Part shown: one piece after another, positions 36,025 through 47,984 of the stretch
Position numbering within the stretch: the stretch's first letter is position 1
How the letters are laid out: each line of letters starts with the position of its first letter
Assembly (NCBI GenBank): GCA_019009955.1
Contig: CM032232.1
Span: 54,507,501 to 54,571,500 of the forward strand
Source: Riptortus pedestris
Lineage: Eukaryota; Arthropoda; Insecta; Hemiptera; Alydidae
Length of the DNA: 64,000 nt
Direction: 5' to 3'
Translations under genes and position numbers: made by a program
Notes under the pieces: model-generated
The model's input: the letters and a program-made list of their open reading frames with translations, nothing else
Told to the model about the DNA's origin: nothing
Databases searched by the model: none

Positions 36025-37339
36025 TTGGACATAAAACTGTAAAATATTTTTGATAACTGATTAAAGTTTTGATGTATGTATCTCACAAAACATAAAAGCT
36101 ACTAGCTTCAGAATGTCGAAATTTTGTATTTAGGACTGCTTTATCGTCTAGTTTTTGGTCATAATTAACTAATTAGGTGATTGGAAAGCGCTTGAAGGGT
36201 TGGAGATAAAATAAAAACACCGTTTTTTTTTTAAATTTAATTTTTAAATTAAATCGAACCGTTACAAGAACTTTGGAAGTAGATTTATTGAATCGAGACT
36301 GCTTTGCATGCATTGAGAGTGCACTTTAAGTTTTTTGAAGTGCATTAAAACATTTTACTTAGGTCATTTAAAAGAAATACAATGAAGTGTCGTGTTGCCC
36401 ACATCAGATTTCTAAACATTTTTTTTTGTTCTAGATCTAAATCGCCTTATTATTAGGAGCTATCATTTTAAATTCTCCACGAAAAGCGATGAGGGATTTT
36501 CTTATGCGAAAGTAATTTTTTTAAACTTTATTTTTAATGGACGAACGACTTCTATATTCTAAGGACCAAATATATATAATTATAAATCATGATAACAATA
36601 ATGGTTGATGGCTCAACAGAATATAAAAAGAAAAAGCTGTTGTTTCAAGGAATCCACCCCATCTTTTATTTCTTGATTTAAACGTGATTAAGAGCATTTA
36701 ATTTTTCATCGCTACAGGAATTGAGTTTTTAAAGGTGTATTTTCTCTAAATAAAGTCATTAGATGCTTCAGTGATGAGAAGTTATTGCAAAATGCATAGC
36801 TCGAATAAAGGGTTAGATTATAAAATAAAGTTGGTCGAAGGTAATAAATGTCATTGAGTTTAATGTGTATGGAACTGTATAATAAGCAATAAAGATGAAA
36901 TTTATTGAAGACAGTTTGTCGTTGTCTTTACTATTTTCCTTCCTCTCTCTTTCGAGGAAAACAATATATGAAAAAGAAACCTGAATAGGATATGTGTTTT
37001 ACTCACAGATTCGAAATCACTTTGAAGAAGATAAAAAATTTAAAAAAAAATATTTGAAAAGTAACAATGAATATTACTTTTTGGTGATATTTAACATACC
37101 TCGCAGACACAAAACTTTGATGACCTTTGGATAATCTTGAAATTTGTTTTAATAAAAGCGATCATTTATTCTATTTAACATGCTCAAGGTTTCATTGAGA
37201 ACTTAATGTATAAACAGAATATTTGAACATGACAGGCTATTGATCTCATTTCTGTTCTATTATATATTTCTCCCGTAGTAAGAATGCAAACAAGAATTAA
37301 AATGTTTGCTGGACATGAGATTTTTAGTAAATGAGTTAC
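36025..37339. other. AT-rich interval with no recognised feature
   Basis: No repeat of the named families and no coding signal. Confidence 0.4.
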
Positions 37340-38100
37340 TAAACGTAAAAATCTGAAGAGTAGAAGTGAGGGATTACAAATGCCTTATAAGAAAAAAATA
37401 TAATTACTTCTCTTAATATTTGAGCTAGAGAAAAAATGTATAGCAAATGAAATGTAGGAAATTAAAATGTCAACTAGATTGGCTTTTTATAATTTTTCGT
37501 TCCGATTCAGAATAAATAAGATACTTCTAATATTCAAATGTCCTCCTCCCGAGGCCAATTTCAGCCATTAGCTAGTATATTCTTTACATTTCCATGAATC
37601 GGTTTAAACATCGAGATTGTTATTGGTAAAATAAAAACCAAGTAGTTCAGAATTAAAATCTTAGTGGACGTCACTTCGAAAGTACCTGTACATATCTGAC
37701 GCAAAAAATGTAGAATGAAATTAGTATTTAAGTTTGAATAAAGTCATTCATGACCAGATTTCTTTCAGTATGTGGCATTCGTAGGAATCCTCATTGACAT
37801 AAATAAGGCTGAGAACTGAAAAATGCAAATATTTCGGTCATTATTAGAGGTTGCGAAGTTATGTGTAAAACAACATTCATAGGGGATTAAATGTGGAATA
37901 AGATTGGCTGAATATAATTTTTTGATAGTACAAATAATTAATCGGATATTTTGAATTTTTGAAATCACCAACCCCTCTCTAAACCCCCTCTACTGGTCAA
38001 ATTTTAGTCACTAAAGAACTTTATCTTTAGTTTTACCTAAAATGTTTAAATATTGAGTTTGGGAGCGATAATACAATCATTGCGACCACTAAATCGCCAC
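37340..38100 (+). repeat. Family A copy 12, degenerate tandem body modules
   Basis: Two successive body modules (about 37360-37640 and 37790-38095), each with the order of a leading GAAAAATGCAAATA-like phrase, TTTTTCG/TTTTTTGAT, a C-rich CCCTCT stretch and CAGCCATTA/TAGTCACTAAAGAAC. Heads and hairpin are lost. Confidence 0.55.
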
Positions 38101-38195
38101 CAATTTCAGTTTAATATTTAGCACTGTTCTTTCATCTATTTCTCTATGAGTGCTTTTGATTGAATAGACTAATGGATGGAGGAGGTCGGGAAAAA

Positions 38196-38792
38196 GTCCG
38201 TCACGCAGGGGCTGTGTTAACTAAGGGGATTTCCCACGTGCGTCACGTTTTTGCATTTATATCAAAAATTAAAATTTCAATGAGAACAATAATTAGTATT
38301 TAAGCTTCAAATAAAATGCTTCATAACATAATGGAATGGGGGTTTAATGAAGACCGAAAACTAAAAAATGCAAATATCTCAGTTAATAATCAAGATAGTG
38401 AAGAATTGAACATAACAAGATTTATAGAACATTAAATGTGCAAAAGAATGGTTTTATACAATTTTTCGATCCGACGCATAATAACTGAGATATTAAAAAT
38501 TTTCAAAATCCTCTCCTTTAAACCGCTCTTCCCTCCTGTCCGATTTCAGCCGTTAATGAACTTGATCTGTCTTTTTGTATAGAACGATTATATATCAAGT
38601 TTTTTAAAGATAAAATAAAAATTGCGGGAGCAGTAACAGACAAATATATATATATATATATATATATAGTTCTGAACAAACCTCATTTTCGTCGATGCTG
38701 GGTAGGATCGATGGACATTTCAAGAAAAATTTCGAAAATCGCGTCGTGAGTACGACCTAAATAGCTGATTTCCCTTAAGGGAAATCTTCTAA
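38196..38792 (+). repeat. Family A copy 13, full-length
   Basis: GTCCGTCACGCAGGGGCTG, GGGATTTCCCACGTG, the type I short head, the body, a short (TA)n at about 38644-38667, GGATCGATGGACATTTCAAG, and GCTGATTTCCCTTAAGGGAA then ATCTTCTAA. The terminal hairpin is complete. Confidence 0.85.
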
Positions 38793-39922
38793 TAAAAACA
38801 GAAAAACTTGCTCCATACTTATTTGAGATACAGAACTTTCATCTTTTAAAAATATCTATAAATTATCTTTTAAGACATCTTTAATCCGGTGAATTGGAGT
38901 GAAGATATCGAATTTCATTTTTAAATTAAATATTTTAAATGAATTGCATGAGGAAATTTTATGTGTCTACTATAAGGAATTCAAGTGGAATTAACATCTG
39001 ATTTCTTTTTTACATACATCAATGAGACTTTGAGAAAACCTAAAAATATAATTAAAGGAACACCCTTTATTTAAACATATTCTAAAAGGGAGGCAAAAAT
39101 TCTTAATAACAAATGATTTTTCCGCCTTATTTCCTCCAACGTTTACTTTGAGAGCGCAAATTCGTGGCGAGAGTAATGGAAAACCTAATCTAGTGTAAAT
39201 TCTGGAAGGCTGTGGAAGAGCTGTTTAACCTTTTTGTATCAGTCTCTTTCTCCCAGCTTCACAGTTTTACTCCTAATACGTCATACAAATCCCCCGCAAG
39301 CAATGGATTGTGAAGGAATTAGTGTATTTATCTTATGTAGTGAAATTAAATAATGCTTTTTCATAAATCACGCCTGAATGTATATGTTAAATGCAAATGA
39401 TAAAAAATATAAATTACATTTTATATTAAAAAATATTCTGGTACGATAACGTAGCTGATATTTGCCAAAAAGTAAACCTTCTTACAGATGAAATTTATCC
39501 AAGCCCACAAAAGCACATGTTAATTATGGAAAAAATACGTTTATTCTAAGTAACAACTATAAAACACACTTCTTCGAAATAACTCCCCCTCCCAAAAAAG
39601 TAATAATAATTCTTTTCTCTGATACCATTTTTATTATATTTGAAAGTAATTGCTGAAGGAATGCCACCTCGGTCCTTATCAAATTAAATAATTGTACAAC
39701 GAAAAACAAGGTAAAATATATTTTATTACTTTCTTGTAACAGAAACATCTTTTATAAGCAAATACAACTGGAACACCCAAATTCTATTTTGAATGAGTTT
39801 AGCTGTTCCCTACAAATATAAATATTTTCCCTTATTCAATGTACATAAATTGCCAACAGTTCAGACGGAACGTTTTCATTTTTTCGGAGTTCAGGTTTGC
39901 CATATCTTTATAAATATATAAT
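38793..39922. other. AT-rich interval, one GC-richer patch
   Basis: 39120-39320 is less AT-rich (GCGCAAATTCGTGGCGAG) but has no open frame or known repeat. Confidence 0.4.
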
Positions 39923-40947
39923 TCTACTGTACGTGTGTATGTCACTGAACTCCTCCTAAATGGCTCGACCGATATGAATGAATTTTATTGTATGGGTGAC
40001 GTCCTGAATGGTTTAGAATCACGAATCAACCGGCAGATGGAGCAGGAGTGGGGGTTGTAAGGAAGGCCTAAAATTAAAAATAGTGATATTTCGTTTCCTA
40101 TTGGTTTTTCGGCAAATATGCACAGGGTAAAAGTTGTTTATTTTATTATTTAGAGTAACTTTTGTTATATTCTTTATTGTTGTATAACATAGTACAACCG
40201 AGGTATACACTAAAACATTAAAGTGGGAGCCAACAATTTTATTGGGCTCTACCGATTGAACAGAACTTAACAAAACTCTATATGTAAATTATTTGGGGGC
40301 TCAGGTTAGCCATGTGAGATTAAAGGCAAAGCTTTAACGCACATGGTAATCCTAGAGTGGCGAGTTCGATTCTCGCCTGGGCAAGGGAATTTATTTAGTG
40401 ACGAAATTCATTAAATAAAATCCTAAGTCCCACCCTGGCTAGAAACGGGTGGTAACCTGTAGATAACCCGTCCCAATTAGCCTTAGTTGCAAAAAGTGGA
40501 CGTTAATAAATAATAATAATAATATATGTAAATTAGCATTAATTCTTCCATGGTTATAAGCTATATTAAATTTTTTAGGTTCGAATGGGAGTGGGGGTTA
40601 TACGGGAGGCCTGAATAAAAAATTCATGATATTTCATTTTCTATTTGCTTTTAGGCACACGTGCACATTACAAAATTTGTTTTTTGCATTATTGAAAGTA
40701 GCTTTTGTTTTAGACATTTTTTCGTATAACAATATATGAAGCAAGTAATTTGCATAGAAATATTGATATCCTCAAAAATTCTTTCCAATATGAACTTATT
40801 GATTATAACGAATTGTTTCTGGAAAAATTGATAATATTTCAAAATAAAGAATAATGGAATTATTATATTATTTGTTTTTCATTTTATACTTTGTTTAATA
40901 TCCTAATCGCTTGAAATATCATGCAGTACGTCTGCCGGGTCCGCTAG
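39923..40947 (+). mobile_element. Non-autonomous Helitron interrupted by a SINE
   Basis: It starts TCTACTGTACGTGTGTATGT followed by CACTGAACTCCTCCTAAATG, a head I recognise from widespread insect repeats. It ends with hairpin GCAGTACGTCTGC (40923-40935), CGGGTCCG, CTAG at 40944-40947, then T. There is no coding capacity. A diverged internal repeat occurs at about 40040-40180 and 40575-40720 (GGAGTGGGGGTT, AGGCCT, GATATTTC). The base before TC is T rather than A, so the 5' border is uncertain. Confidence 0.65.
40292..40522 (+). mobile_element. tRNA-like SINE, copy 4 (best preserved)
   Basis: GGGGGCTCAGGTTAGCCATG begins the tRNA-like head. GGCGAGTTCGATTCTCGCC is a good box B. Then GTCCCACCCTGGCTAG, GGTGGTAACCTGTAGATAAC, TTGCAAAAAGTGGACGTTAA and (AAT)n. 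It is flanked by a perfect 13-bp duplication TATATGTAAATTA at 40279-40291 and 40523-40535. RNA polymerase III transcription and LINE-driven retroposition are expected for such elements. The parent tRNA was not identified. Confidence 0.92.
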
Positions 40948-41375
40948 TGTGTTACAAATTGGTTAAATTTGAAATGTTGGTTAAATACCACTGATATGTG
41001 GATTTACGTCTCATCGTATATAGAAATGGTTATTTTTGTCTAATATGCATAATGCTGGTAAAAATAAAAATAACATGACCATTATGAATTGCTAAATGCC
41101 CATGGGGTAAACAGTTTTGTAAATGTATCAATTGTCAGTATATACTGTAATGCCAAAAAACAAAACGAGTTCGTAAAAATTGGGATGGTTATATATACGT
41201 TTTCCCACTGAAATCTATATTCAAATATATATCTTGTGTGACCATTGGAAGCATATAATTTTATTTTTAAGGAAACTGTGTATAGAAGGTTTTCAACCTT
41301 CTTAATCATACAGACACATATATTCATACAAATATATCAGCTGTTTTTTAGTGTATATTTCAGAAAATATTACTG

Positions 41376-41609
41376 TTACAAATTGTACAAAGAAAAATAA
41401 ATAAATAAAAGGATAACCGTTTGTTTAAGATTAGGATGTATACAAATGACACTCCGGAGACACATTTTGATAATCTGATAACAAAGGAATGACATACGCC
41501 CGGCGTTGGTTTGCAGCTGGCCCCGGGCCAGAACCCTACGAATAACAAATGAAGCTCCCTTCGGAGGCCAAAGTGGATCTGGCACCGTTTACAAACAATA
41601 GGCCATTAA
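41376..41609. other. GC-rich patch left of the satellite
   Basis: CGCCCGGCGTTGGTTTGCAG, CCCCGGGCCAG, CTTCGGAGGCC. Open in one minus frame for 69 codons but unrecognised. It may be the edge of a mobile element. Confidence 0.3.
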
Positions 41610-43170
41610 CCGTTTGGGTACAATATGGTCCTGACAGCCTGATCAACTATCTAGATAAAGGACACGTTGATAAGATACAGCTGAATTGATACTTGTTGAT
41701 ATCTTATCATGTTTAGCTACAATATGATCCTGATAGCATTGGTGAACTATCTATCTGAAACACGTTGATAAGATACAGGTGAATAGATACTAGTTGATAT
41801 CTTATCAAGGTTCGGTATAATATTGTCCTGGCAGCCCTGAAAAGCTATCAAGATAAAGGGCGCGTTGATAAGATACAGCTGAATACATTCATGTTGATTT
41901 TAAGTATAGGCACAATATGAACCTGATAGCCCTGATAAGCTATCAAGATAAAGGGCGCGTTGATAAGATACAGCTGAATACATTCATGTTGATTTTAAGT
42001 ATAGGCACAATATGAACCTGATAGCCCTGATAAGCTATCTAGATAAAGGACACGTTGATAAGATACAGCTGAATACATTCTTGTTGATACCAAGTTTAGG
42101 GACAATATGATCCTGATAGCCCTGATAAGCTATCTAGATAAAGGACACGTTGATAAGATACAGCTGAATACATTCTTGTTGATATCAAGTTTAGGGACAA
42201 TATGATCCTGATAGCCCTGATAAGCTATCTAGATAAAGGACACGTTGATAAGATACAGCTGAATACATTCTTGTTGATATCAAGTTTAGGGGCAATATGA
42301 TCCTGATAGCCCTGATAAGCTATCTAGATAAAGGACACGTTGATAAGATACAGCTGAATACATTCTTGTTGATATCAAGTTTAGGGACAATATGATCCTG
42401 ATAGCCCTGATAAGCTATCTAGATAAAGGACACGTTGATAAGATACAGCTGAATACATTCTTGTTGATATCAAGTTTAGGGGCAATATGATCCTGATAGC
42501 CCTGATAAGCTATCTAGATAAAGGACACGTTGATAAGATACAGCTGAATACATTCTTGTTGATATCAAGTTTAGGGACAATATGACCCTGATAGCCCTGA
42601 TGAACTATGTATTTTAAAAAACACATTGATAACATACAGCTGAATAGATACAAGTTCATATCTTATCAAGCTTCGATATGGGTTTAAATAGCCACTGCCG
42701 CCCCGTGGTCAAATTGTAATATTACCAACTAATTCAATATTTGTAAAGGTCACGTTAATAAGATACAGCTGAATAGATTCTTGTTCATATCTCATTAAGT
42801 TTAGGTACAATATTATCCTGATAGCCCTGATACACTATCTTGATAACTGACTAAGTAAAGGATACCTTGATGAGGTACTCGTATATCTAAATAATTAGTT
42901 GTCGGTATCTTATCAAGTTTAGGTACAAAACGATCTTGACTATCATGATAAAGAACAGGTTGATAAGATACAACTGAATAGATACCGTTTGATATCTTAT
43001 CAAGATTTTGTGGAATATGATCCTTACAAACCTGATGAACGTAAAAACACATTGATAACATACAGATCAACAGATACTTGTTGATATTTTATCAAGCATC
43101 GATATAGGTGTAAATAGGCGCTGCCACCTTCCTGTTCAAATTGTTATATTACCAACTAATACATTATTTG
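41610..43170. repeat. 95-bp satellite array
   Basis: The unit contains GATAAAGGACACGTTGATAA, GATACAGCTGAATACATTC, TTGTTGATATCAAGTTTAGG, and CAATATGATCCTGATAGCCC then TGATAAGCTATCTA. The marker GATAAAGG recurs exactly 95 bp apart at 41947, 42042, 42137, 42232, 42327, 42422 and 42517. Units before 41900 and after 42600 are degenerate. A longer variant ending ATTACCAACTAAT occurs at about 42673-42745 and again at 43099-43168, 426 bp apart. Confidence 0.95.
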
Positions 43171-43204
43171 CCCCTCTTTTCGAAAACGGCTTCATGCATT
43201 GTAT

Positions 43205-43452
43205 AATAACACCACTGAAATACACTAGGAAGTATAGTCAAGACGGAAGAGCAAATGACACATCGTGTGACTTGGTGCCGAAATATGAAACAATATGATA
43301 AGAGCCAATCCCAATATGTAAATAGCATCGTGACAGAGGACGAAACTTGGCTATAGTATTATGATATGCCGACCAAGGCACAAAACTAAGTTTGTGTCTT
43401 TGACGATGAGGATACACTTGTAAATGTCAGAAAATCTCGATGTGTAAAGAAA
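43205..43452 (+). pseudogene. Mariner transposase, central part
   Basis: The frame reads EEQMTHRVTWCRNMKQYDKS, then VNSIVTEDETWL, a TAG at 43354, YYDMPTKAQN, a TAA, VCVFDDEDTLVNVRKSR. This is the first catalytic block of mariner transposases; the Asp is codon 43339-43341. Two nonsense codons kill it. The N-terminal DNA-binding part is absent. The gene resumes at 44347 beyond a family A insertion, so this is one mariner copy split in two. Confidence 0.85.
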
Positions 43453-43455
43453 AAA

Positions 43456-44179
43456 TTCCGTCACGCAGGGGCTGCGTAAACTAAGCAGATTTCCCTCGTG
43501 AAGTTTAGTAATAGATAAATATACATACTGCTAACACAACACCACCGTGAATAAATACAAACGGAAATAAGAAATGTTTCATCCAATTTCAATAACCTGC
43601 CGACAGGAAGCGTTGGGTTAGAAATGTAAACAAACGGGTCGGTGCCCGCCTCACACCGGAAATAAACACAATTACTGAAATATATCTGAATATAACTTAT
43701 TAATTTGATTGAAAACTATTTACTATAATTAGTAATGTTATTTATAATGAATCAGAATAATTTCTATCTCAATCAATCAAATTTAAGTAGTCCAAAAACT
43801 TAAGAAGGGGGGGGGGCACCAGAACATATTTGCATGTATCTCGTATAATAAAGGTCTCGTAAATACAATTTTTGGTATTTAAATTTCGAACAATGTGTTT
43901 TATTATGTAGCAGAGTATTCTTTGTGTAACATGAGTAGAAGTGGCAGTTTGCTGATGGATGAAAACTGAAAATTCCAAATGTATAGAACAATATTTATAG
44001 TAAATGTTATTTGCAATTAGATTGGTTTTATACAATGTTTCGATCCGACGCATGGTAACGGAGATATTTGGAATTTTCGAGGAGATAATTGGAACTCGAC
44101 CTTTCTTTTTACATAAAACGACTAAATATAGAGTTTGGTAGCGATTAAACAATAATTGCGACCGCTAGAGCGGTAACAG

Positions 44180-44216
<37 letters not shown>

Positions 44217-44342
44217 AGTTTTGAACGGACCTCATTTTCGTCATCTCCTGGTTAGGATCGATGGACATTTGAAGAAAAATTTCGAAAATCGCGTCATGAG
44301 TACAACCTCAATAGCTGATTTCCCTTGAGGGAAATCTGCTAA
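43456..44342 (+). repeat. Family A copy 14, full-length type I, inserted in mariner
   Basis: It begins TTCCGTCACGCAGGGGCTG and ends CCCTTGAGGGAAATCTGCTAA. The long type I head is complete (CACCACCGTGAATAAATACA, ATTTGCATGTATCTCGTATA, AACATGAGTAGAAGTGGCAG). The (TA)n core is at about 44185-44213. The mariner reading frame continues on both sides, which defines the insertion point within an A-run. Confidence 0.9.
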
Positions 44343-44346
44343 AAAA

Positions 44347-44790
44347 GGTCGCTGTATTTTTCAGATCGAGTGGAATTGTAGCGAGACACAGAAGACAGTT
44401 ACACCTAAATGGTTACACTGAACAGTGCCTGCCTAAAGTCATAGGATCCCTGAAAAACCTGCGACCAATGTCAAGAATGGACACCTGGTGACATGGACAA
44501 CGATCCAGCTCACCGTACCAGAGCTTGCACCGAGTATTTGGCCACTACTGGACTGAAACTTCTTGAGCAGCCTCCTTACAGTCCAGACCTTGCTCCCTGT
44601 CATCTGCATGTTAAAATGAAGCTGAAATGAAAACGGTTTTCTACTGACGAGGACCTTCTGAGGGCTTGGGACAACGAATGTGCCTCACTCCCGGATGAAA
44701 CTTGGCAGAGCTGGATTAAGGGCTGGTTCTGACGAATGGAGAAGTGTATTGTATATGGCGGATATTATTTCGAGAAAATTAAATAAATAA
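44347..44790 (+). pseudogene. Mariner transposase, C-terminal part
   Basis: It continues the split gene: VAVFFRSSGIVAR, then in a shifted frame DNDPAHRTRACTEYLATTGL and KLLEQPPYSPDLAPC, ending near EKCIVYGGYYFEKIK. The second catalytic Asp is codon 44496-44498. Exactly 34 residues later the third Asp of the D,D34D triad is replaced by His (CAT, 44601-44603). Frameshifts and stops are present. It is a long-dead copy. Confidence 0.85.
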
Positions 44791-44843
44791 ATCTGTAGTG
44801 CAAAACTTTTGTATTGCCCATGTATTAGGGAATTTAAGAAAAA

Positions 44844-45690
44844 GTCCGTCACGCAGGAGCTGCGTAATCTAAGCAGATTTCCCACCTGAAGTATTACAAT
44901 AGAGAAATCTGCCTAATAATAACAGTAGTAGGGAGGCATCTATAGACCTATTTACGAGAGTCGAGCAGTTACGAAAATGGCCGCCAGAGCTCTCTTCCGA
45001 AAGTACCGAACAGCCGACCCCTTCCACACACAGACTACAAATGCAAATATCTCGGTTAATATTCAAGATAGAGAATAAATGTATATAAAAATATTTATAG
45101 TAAATTTAATTTAAAATAAGATTAATTCTGTAGAATGTTTCGATTCGACGTATAGTAACGGAAATATTTCGAATTTTCAAAATTCAAACCCTCTAAATCC
45201 CCTCCCCCTAGTCCGATTCCAGCCGTTGACGAACTTGATCTTTCCAATTACATAAAACGATTAAATATCAAGTTCGGTAACGATCAAAAAAAAGTTTCGA
45301 CCGCTAGAGCGTTAACAGACAAATAATGACGTTGAACCGAGGGAGTAGAATATTACAACAAATATCGGATGTTTGAATTAATTCTTAGAGATTTTCCTTG
45401 CTTTTGGATCATTCCCATGGCCTTCCCATGGTTTTAGCGTTTGGTGGAAACTCAACTCCTATTGATTCAGCCAAATCTTGAAGCGTTTGACATAAATCTT
45501 CATTAAGCAATGACTAATTCTTCTTCCCAAAATCACCACTTTTAAACCAAACAAACAACTTCAAATAAGTATGCTCAGCTAGCACTCGTTCTCCAAAAAA
45601 AAAAGTCTTATTTTGCTTTAGTTAAGACTGAAAACTATGAGTCATGAGTATAACCTCAATAGCTGAATTCCCTCAAGGGAAATCTGCTAA
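44844..45690 (+). repeat. Family A copy 15, type II, with a foreign core
   Basis: Complete ends: GTCCGTCACGCAGGAGCTGC at the left, CCCTCAAGGGAAATCTGCTAA at the right. The type II head and body are well preserved up to GCGTTAACAGACAAATAATG. There the usual (TA)n and downstream TTTTGAACGG segment are replaced by about 310 bp of mariner-derived sequence before ATGAGTATAACCTCAATAGC. Confidence 0.85.
45327..45600 (-). pseudogene. Mariner transposase N-terminal fragment inside family A
   Basis: The minus frame reads WFKSGDFGKKN, a TAG, then SLLNEDLCQTLQDLAESIGV, AKTMGRPWE, a TGA, SKSKENL, a TAA and TSDICCNILLPRFN. It matches the helix-turn-helix DNA-binding half of mariner transposases, whose pattern is WFxRFKSGDF...LxEDPCQTxxELAExLGV...LKAMG...W. 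No catalytic residues lie in it. It covers the half that is missing from the split copy at 43205-44790, but on the opposite strand. Confidence 0.7.
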
Positions 45691-46295
45691 AAAAATATTG
45701 TCATTTATCAAAGACTACTCCAACAGGTTTTGGCAATTCTAGATATCGAAATATTTCATAGCCACTCTAGAGCAAAACTATAAAATGATTAATATATACT
45801 TTTGATGACGGCCAACAAGTCACTTTTATTCTAATGTGTCATTTTGTGACCCTTGCGGTACTCAAATTTTCCCATAACATGTGTTATATTACAGCTGTGA
45901 CATCTCAAAAGCAGGTGTGACCTATTTGATGATTCACAGCTGCCATTAACGTCGGATGGAAACTTCAGCTCGCTCAACGAGTAACGACCTCAACACCCAT
46001 TAATTCTTGGTCATAGAGAATTATTGTGTTTGGTCAGGCTGCAACAGACGCCTCTTTCATATTACCACATATTTCCTTACGCTTATTTGCTTTCCGTAAT
46101 AGTAGAAATAGATAATTTTACATTCTGAATCTACAAAACATTTGATGAAGAACAGACCATAAAGTAAAACGATCTTTATAATAAACTAAAGTGAAGAAGA
46201 AACACATATTAGGCCTTTCTTCCACTGTCAATATATAATATTTAAATGTCAAAATATGTCTATATAAAAGAACCTTTTATTTTCAAATTAAAAAA

Positions 46296-46684
46296 GTCCG
46301 CCACGAAAGGGGCTACGTAAACTAAGCAGATTTGCCACGTAAAGTTATAGAATAGAGAAATCGCCGTACAAGTGCCGAACAGTTACGGAAACGGACGAAC
46401 TAGCTTTCACCGGGAACGAATAGAAGCAACCATAGCTCGTCCCTTACACTTAATAGAAATTCAAATATCTCGGTTAATATTCAAGAGAGAGAATAAATGT
46501 ATATAACAATATTTGTAATAAATTTAATTTGCAATATGATTGGCCATATACAATACAACCCACTGGTCCGATTTCAGCCGTTAACGAACTTGATCTTCCT
46601 TTTTACATACAACGATTAAATACCGAGTTTGGTGACGATTAAACAAAAATTGCAACCGCTAGAGTGTTAACAGGCAAATATATG

Positions 46685-46770
<86 letters not shown>

Positions 46771-46897
46771 GTTTTGAACGGTCCTCATATTCGTCATCTC
46801 CAGGGTAGGTTCGATGGACATTTGAAGAAATTTTTCTAAAATCGCGTCATGAGTATAAAAACTCAATAGCTGATTACCCTGAGGGGGAATCTGCTAA
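46296..46897 (+). repeat. Family A copy 16, type II
   Basis: GTCCGCCACGAAAGGGGCTA, AAGCAGATTTGCCACG, a shortened head, the body, a (TA)n core with CACACA islands at about 46687-46769, and the end TGATTACCCTGAGGGGGAAT then CTGCTAA. Confidence 0.8.
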
Positions 46898-47814
46898 AAT
46901 TCGCCAGGGTAAAATAAAGTGTAAAACAATATTTTATTTTAAATTTATAATCTAAAATAGGCAAATAACCAAATTGGGTTTCAATATTTGTTTATTTATT
47001 TCGTTTGTGCCCCACAGCGAATGATGATGGTGATTGGCATAATTATAATAATATATTTACTCCTTTATGTACTTACCTTTGTTTTACTTTATTTTTATAT
47101 TATGGAAAATATTTGCATTATATTGAGATTGTTTCTCATATCCGTGATTTATCTAAATGAATACCCATAATAAAAGTTAACCTTTTAAATCTTTTTAAGT
47201 ACGTTGTAGACCTATTCTATTTTATACTACATGTTTAAATAATTTGGATTTCAATAAATGCTACATGAGTTAGTTAGAAACCAAGAACAGATGAAATTAA
47301 ATAATACACCGCGTAATATATAATGTCAGTACACCTAGAACAATACCTCCATCATCAGTGATATTAACGTTTTTAGATGTTTTAAAGTGCTGTTTGTGTG
47401 AATCCTTCTTAAGGTTATAAGGTTTTTAGAAGAAAACCAAGTTGCTAGCTAGACTAAATGAATGGAAGATAAATGAAAATGAAAATCACAGATTTTCTTG
47501 GTTATTACTCACAAAATACATAAATAAATATTTAAGGGGTTCTTACGGTTATTCTGTAAGTAATAACAATCTCGTATTAGGGTAATTATTATAATAGTGC
47601 TATATTTTACGCATATTTCATGTAAGGATGGTATTCTCCAAGAAATTGTGCGTAGAATCAGAATATGAAATATGGATGTTAGAGTGAGGAAATCTTATTT
47701 GTTTACAAAAATTAACTAAGGATTTGAGATCGACAGAAAAAAAATAAAGATAAAACTATTGAAGCCAATTATCTAAGCCAACTAATAAACTTGGTCTCGT
47801 ATTATATATATAAA
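46898..47814. other. AT-rich interval with no recognised feature
   Basis: Nothing beyond short chance frames. Confidence 0.4.
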
Positions 47815-47940
47815 TCTGTTACTGAGGTTGTTCACATCAGAGGATTTTCGAAATATATCCTCAAATGCCCTTCGATCATACCTAGAAGATGGCGAAAATG
47901 AGGACCGTTACAAAATTACACACACACACACACACACCCA
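47815..47940 (-). repeat. Family A copy 17, 3' part with (CA)n core
   Basis: CTGTTACTGAGGTTGTTCAC, CCTAGAAGATGGCGAAAATG and AGGACCGTTACAAAATTAC, then (CA)n instead of the usual (TA)n. Confidence 0.65.
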
Positions 47941-47984
47941 CAAATCCGTTATGTTGTAACATCATCAATATAGATTTTATTTAT

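Noticed and set aside
40292..40380. A functional tRNA gene
   Set aside because: The segment has a box-B-like block but is part of a seven-copy family with an (AAT)n tail and target duplications, so it is a SINE.
41610..43170. CRISPR-like repeat array
   Set aside because: Units are contiguous 95-bp repeats with no unique spacers and the genome is eukaryotic.
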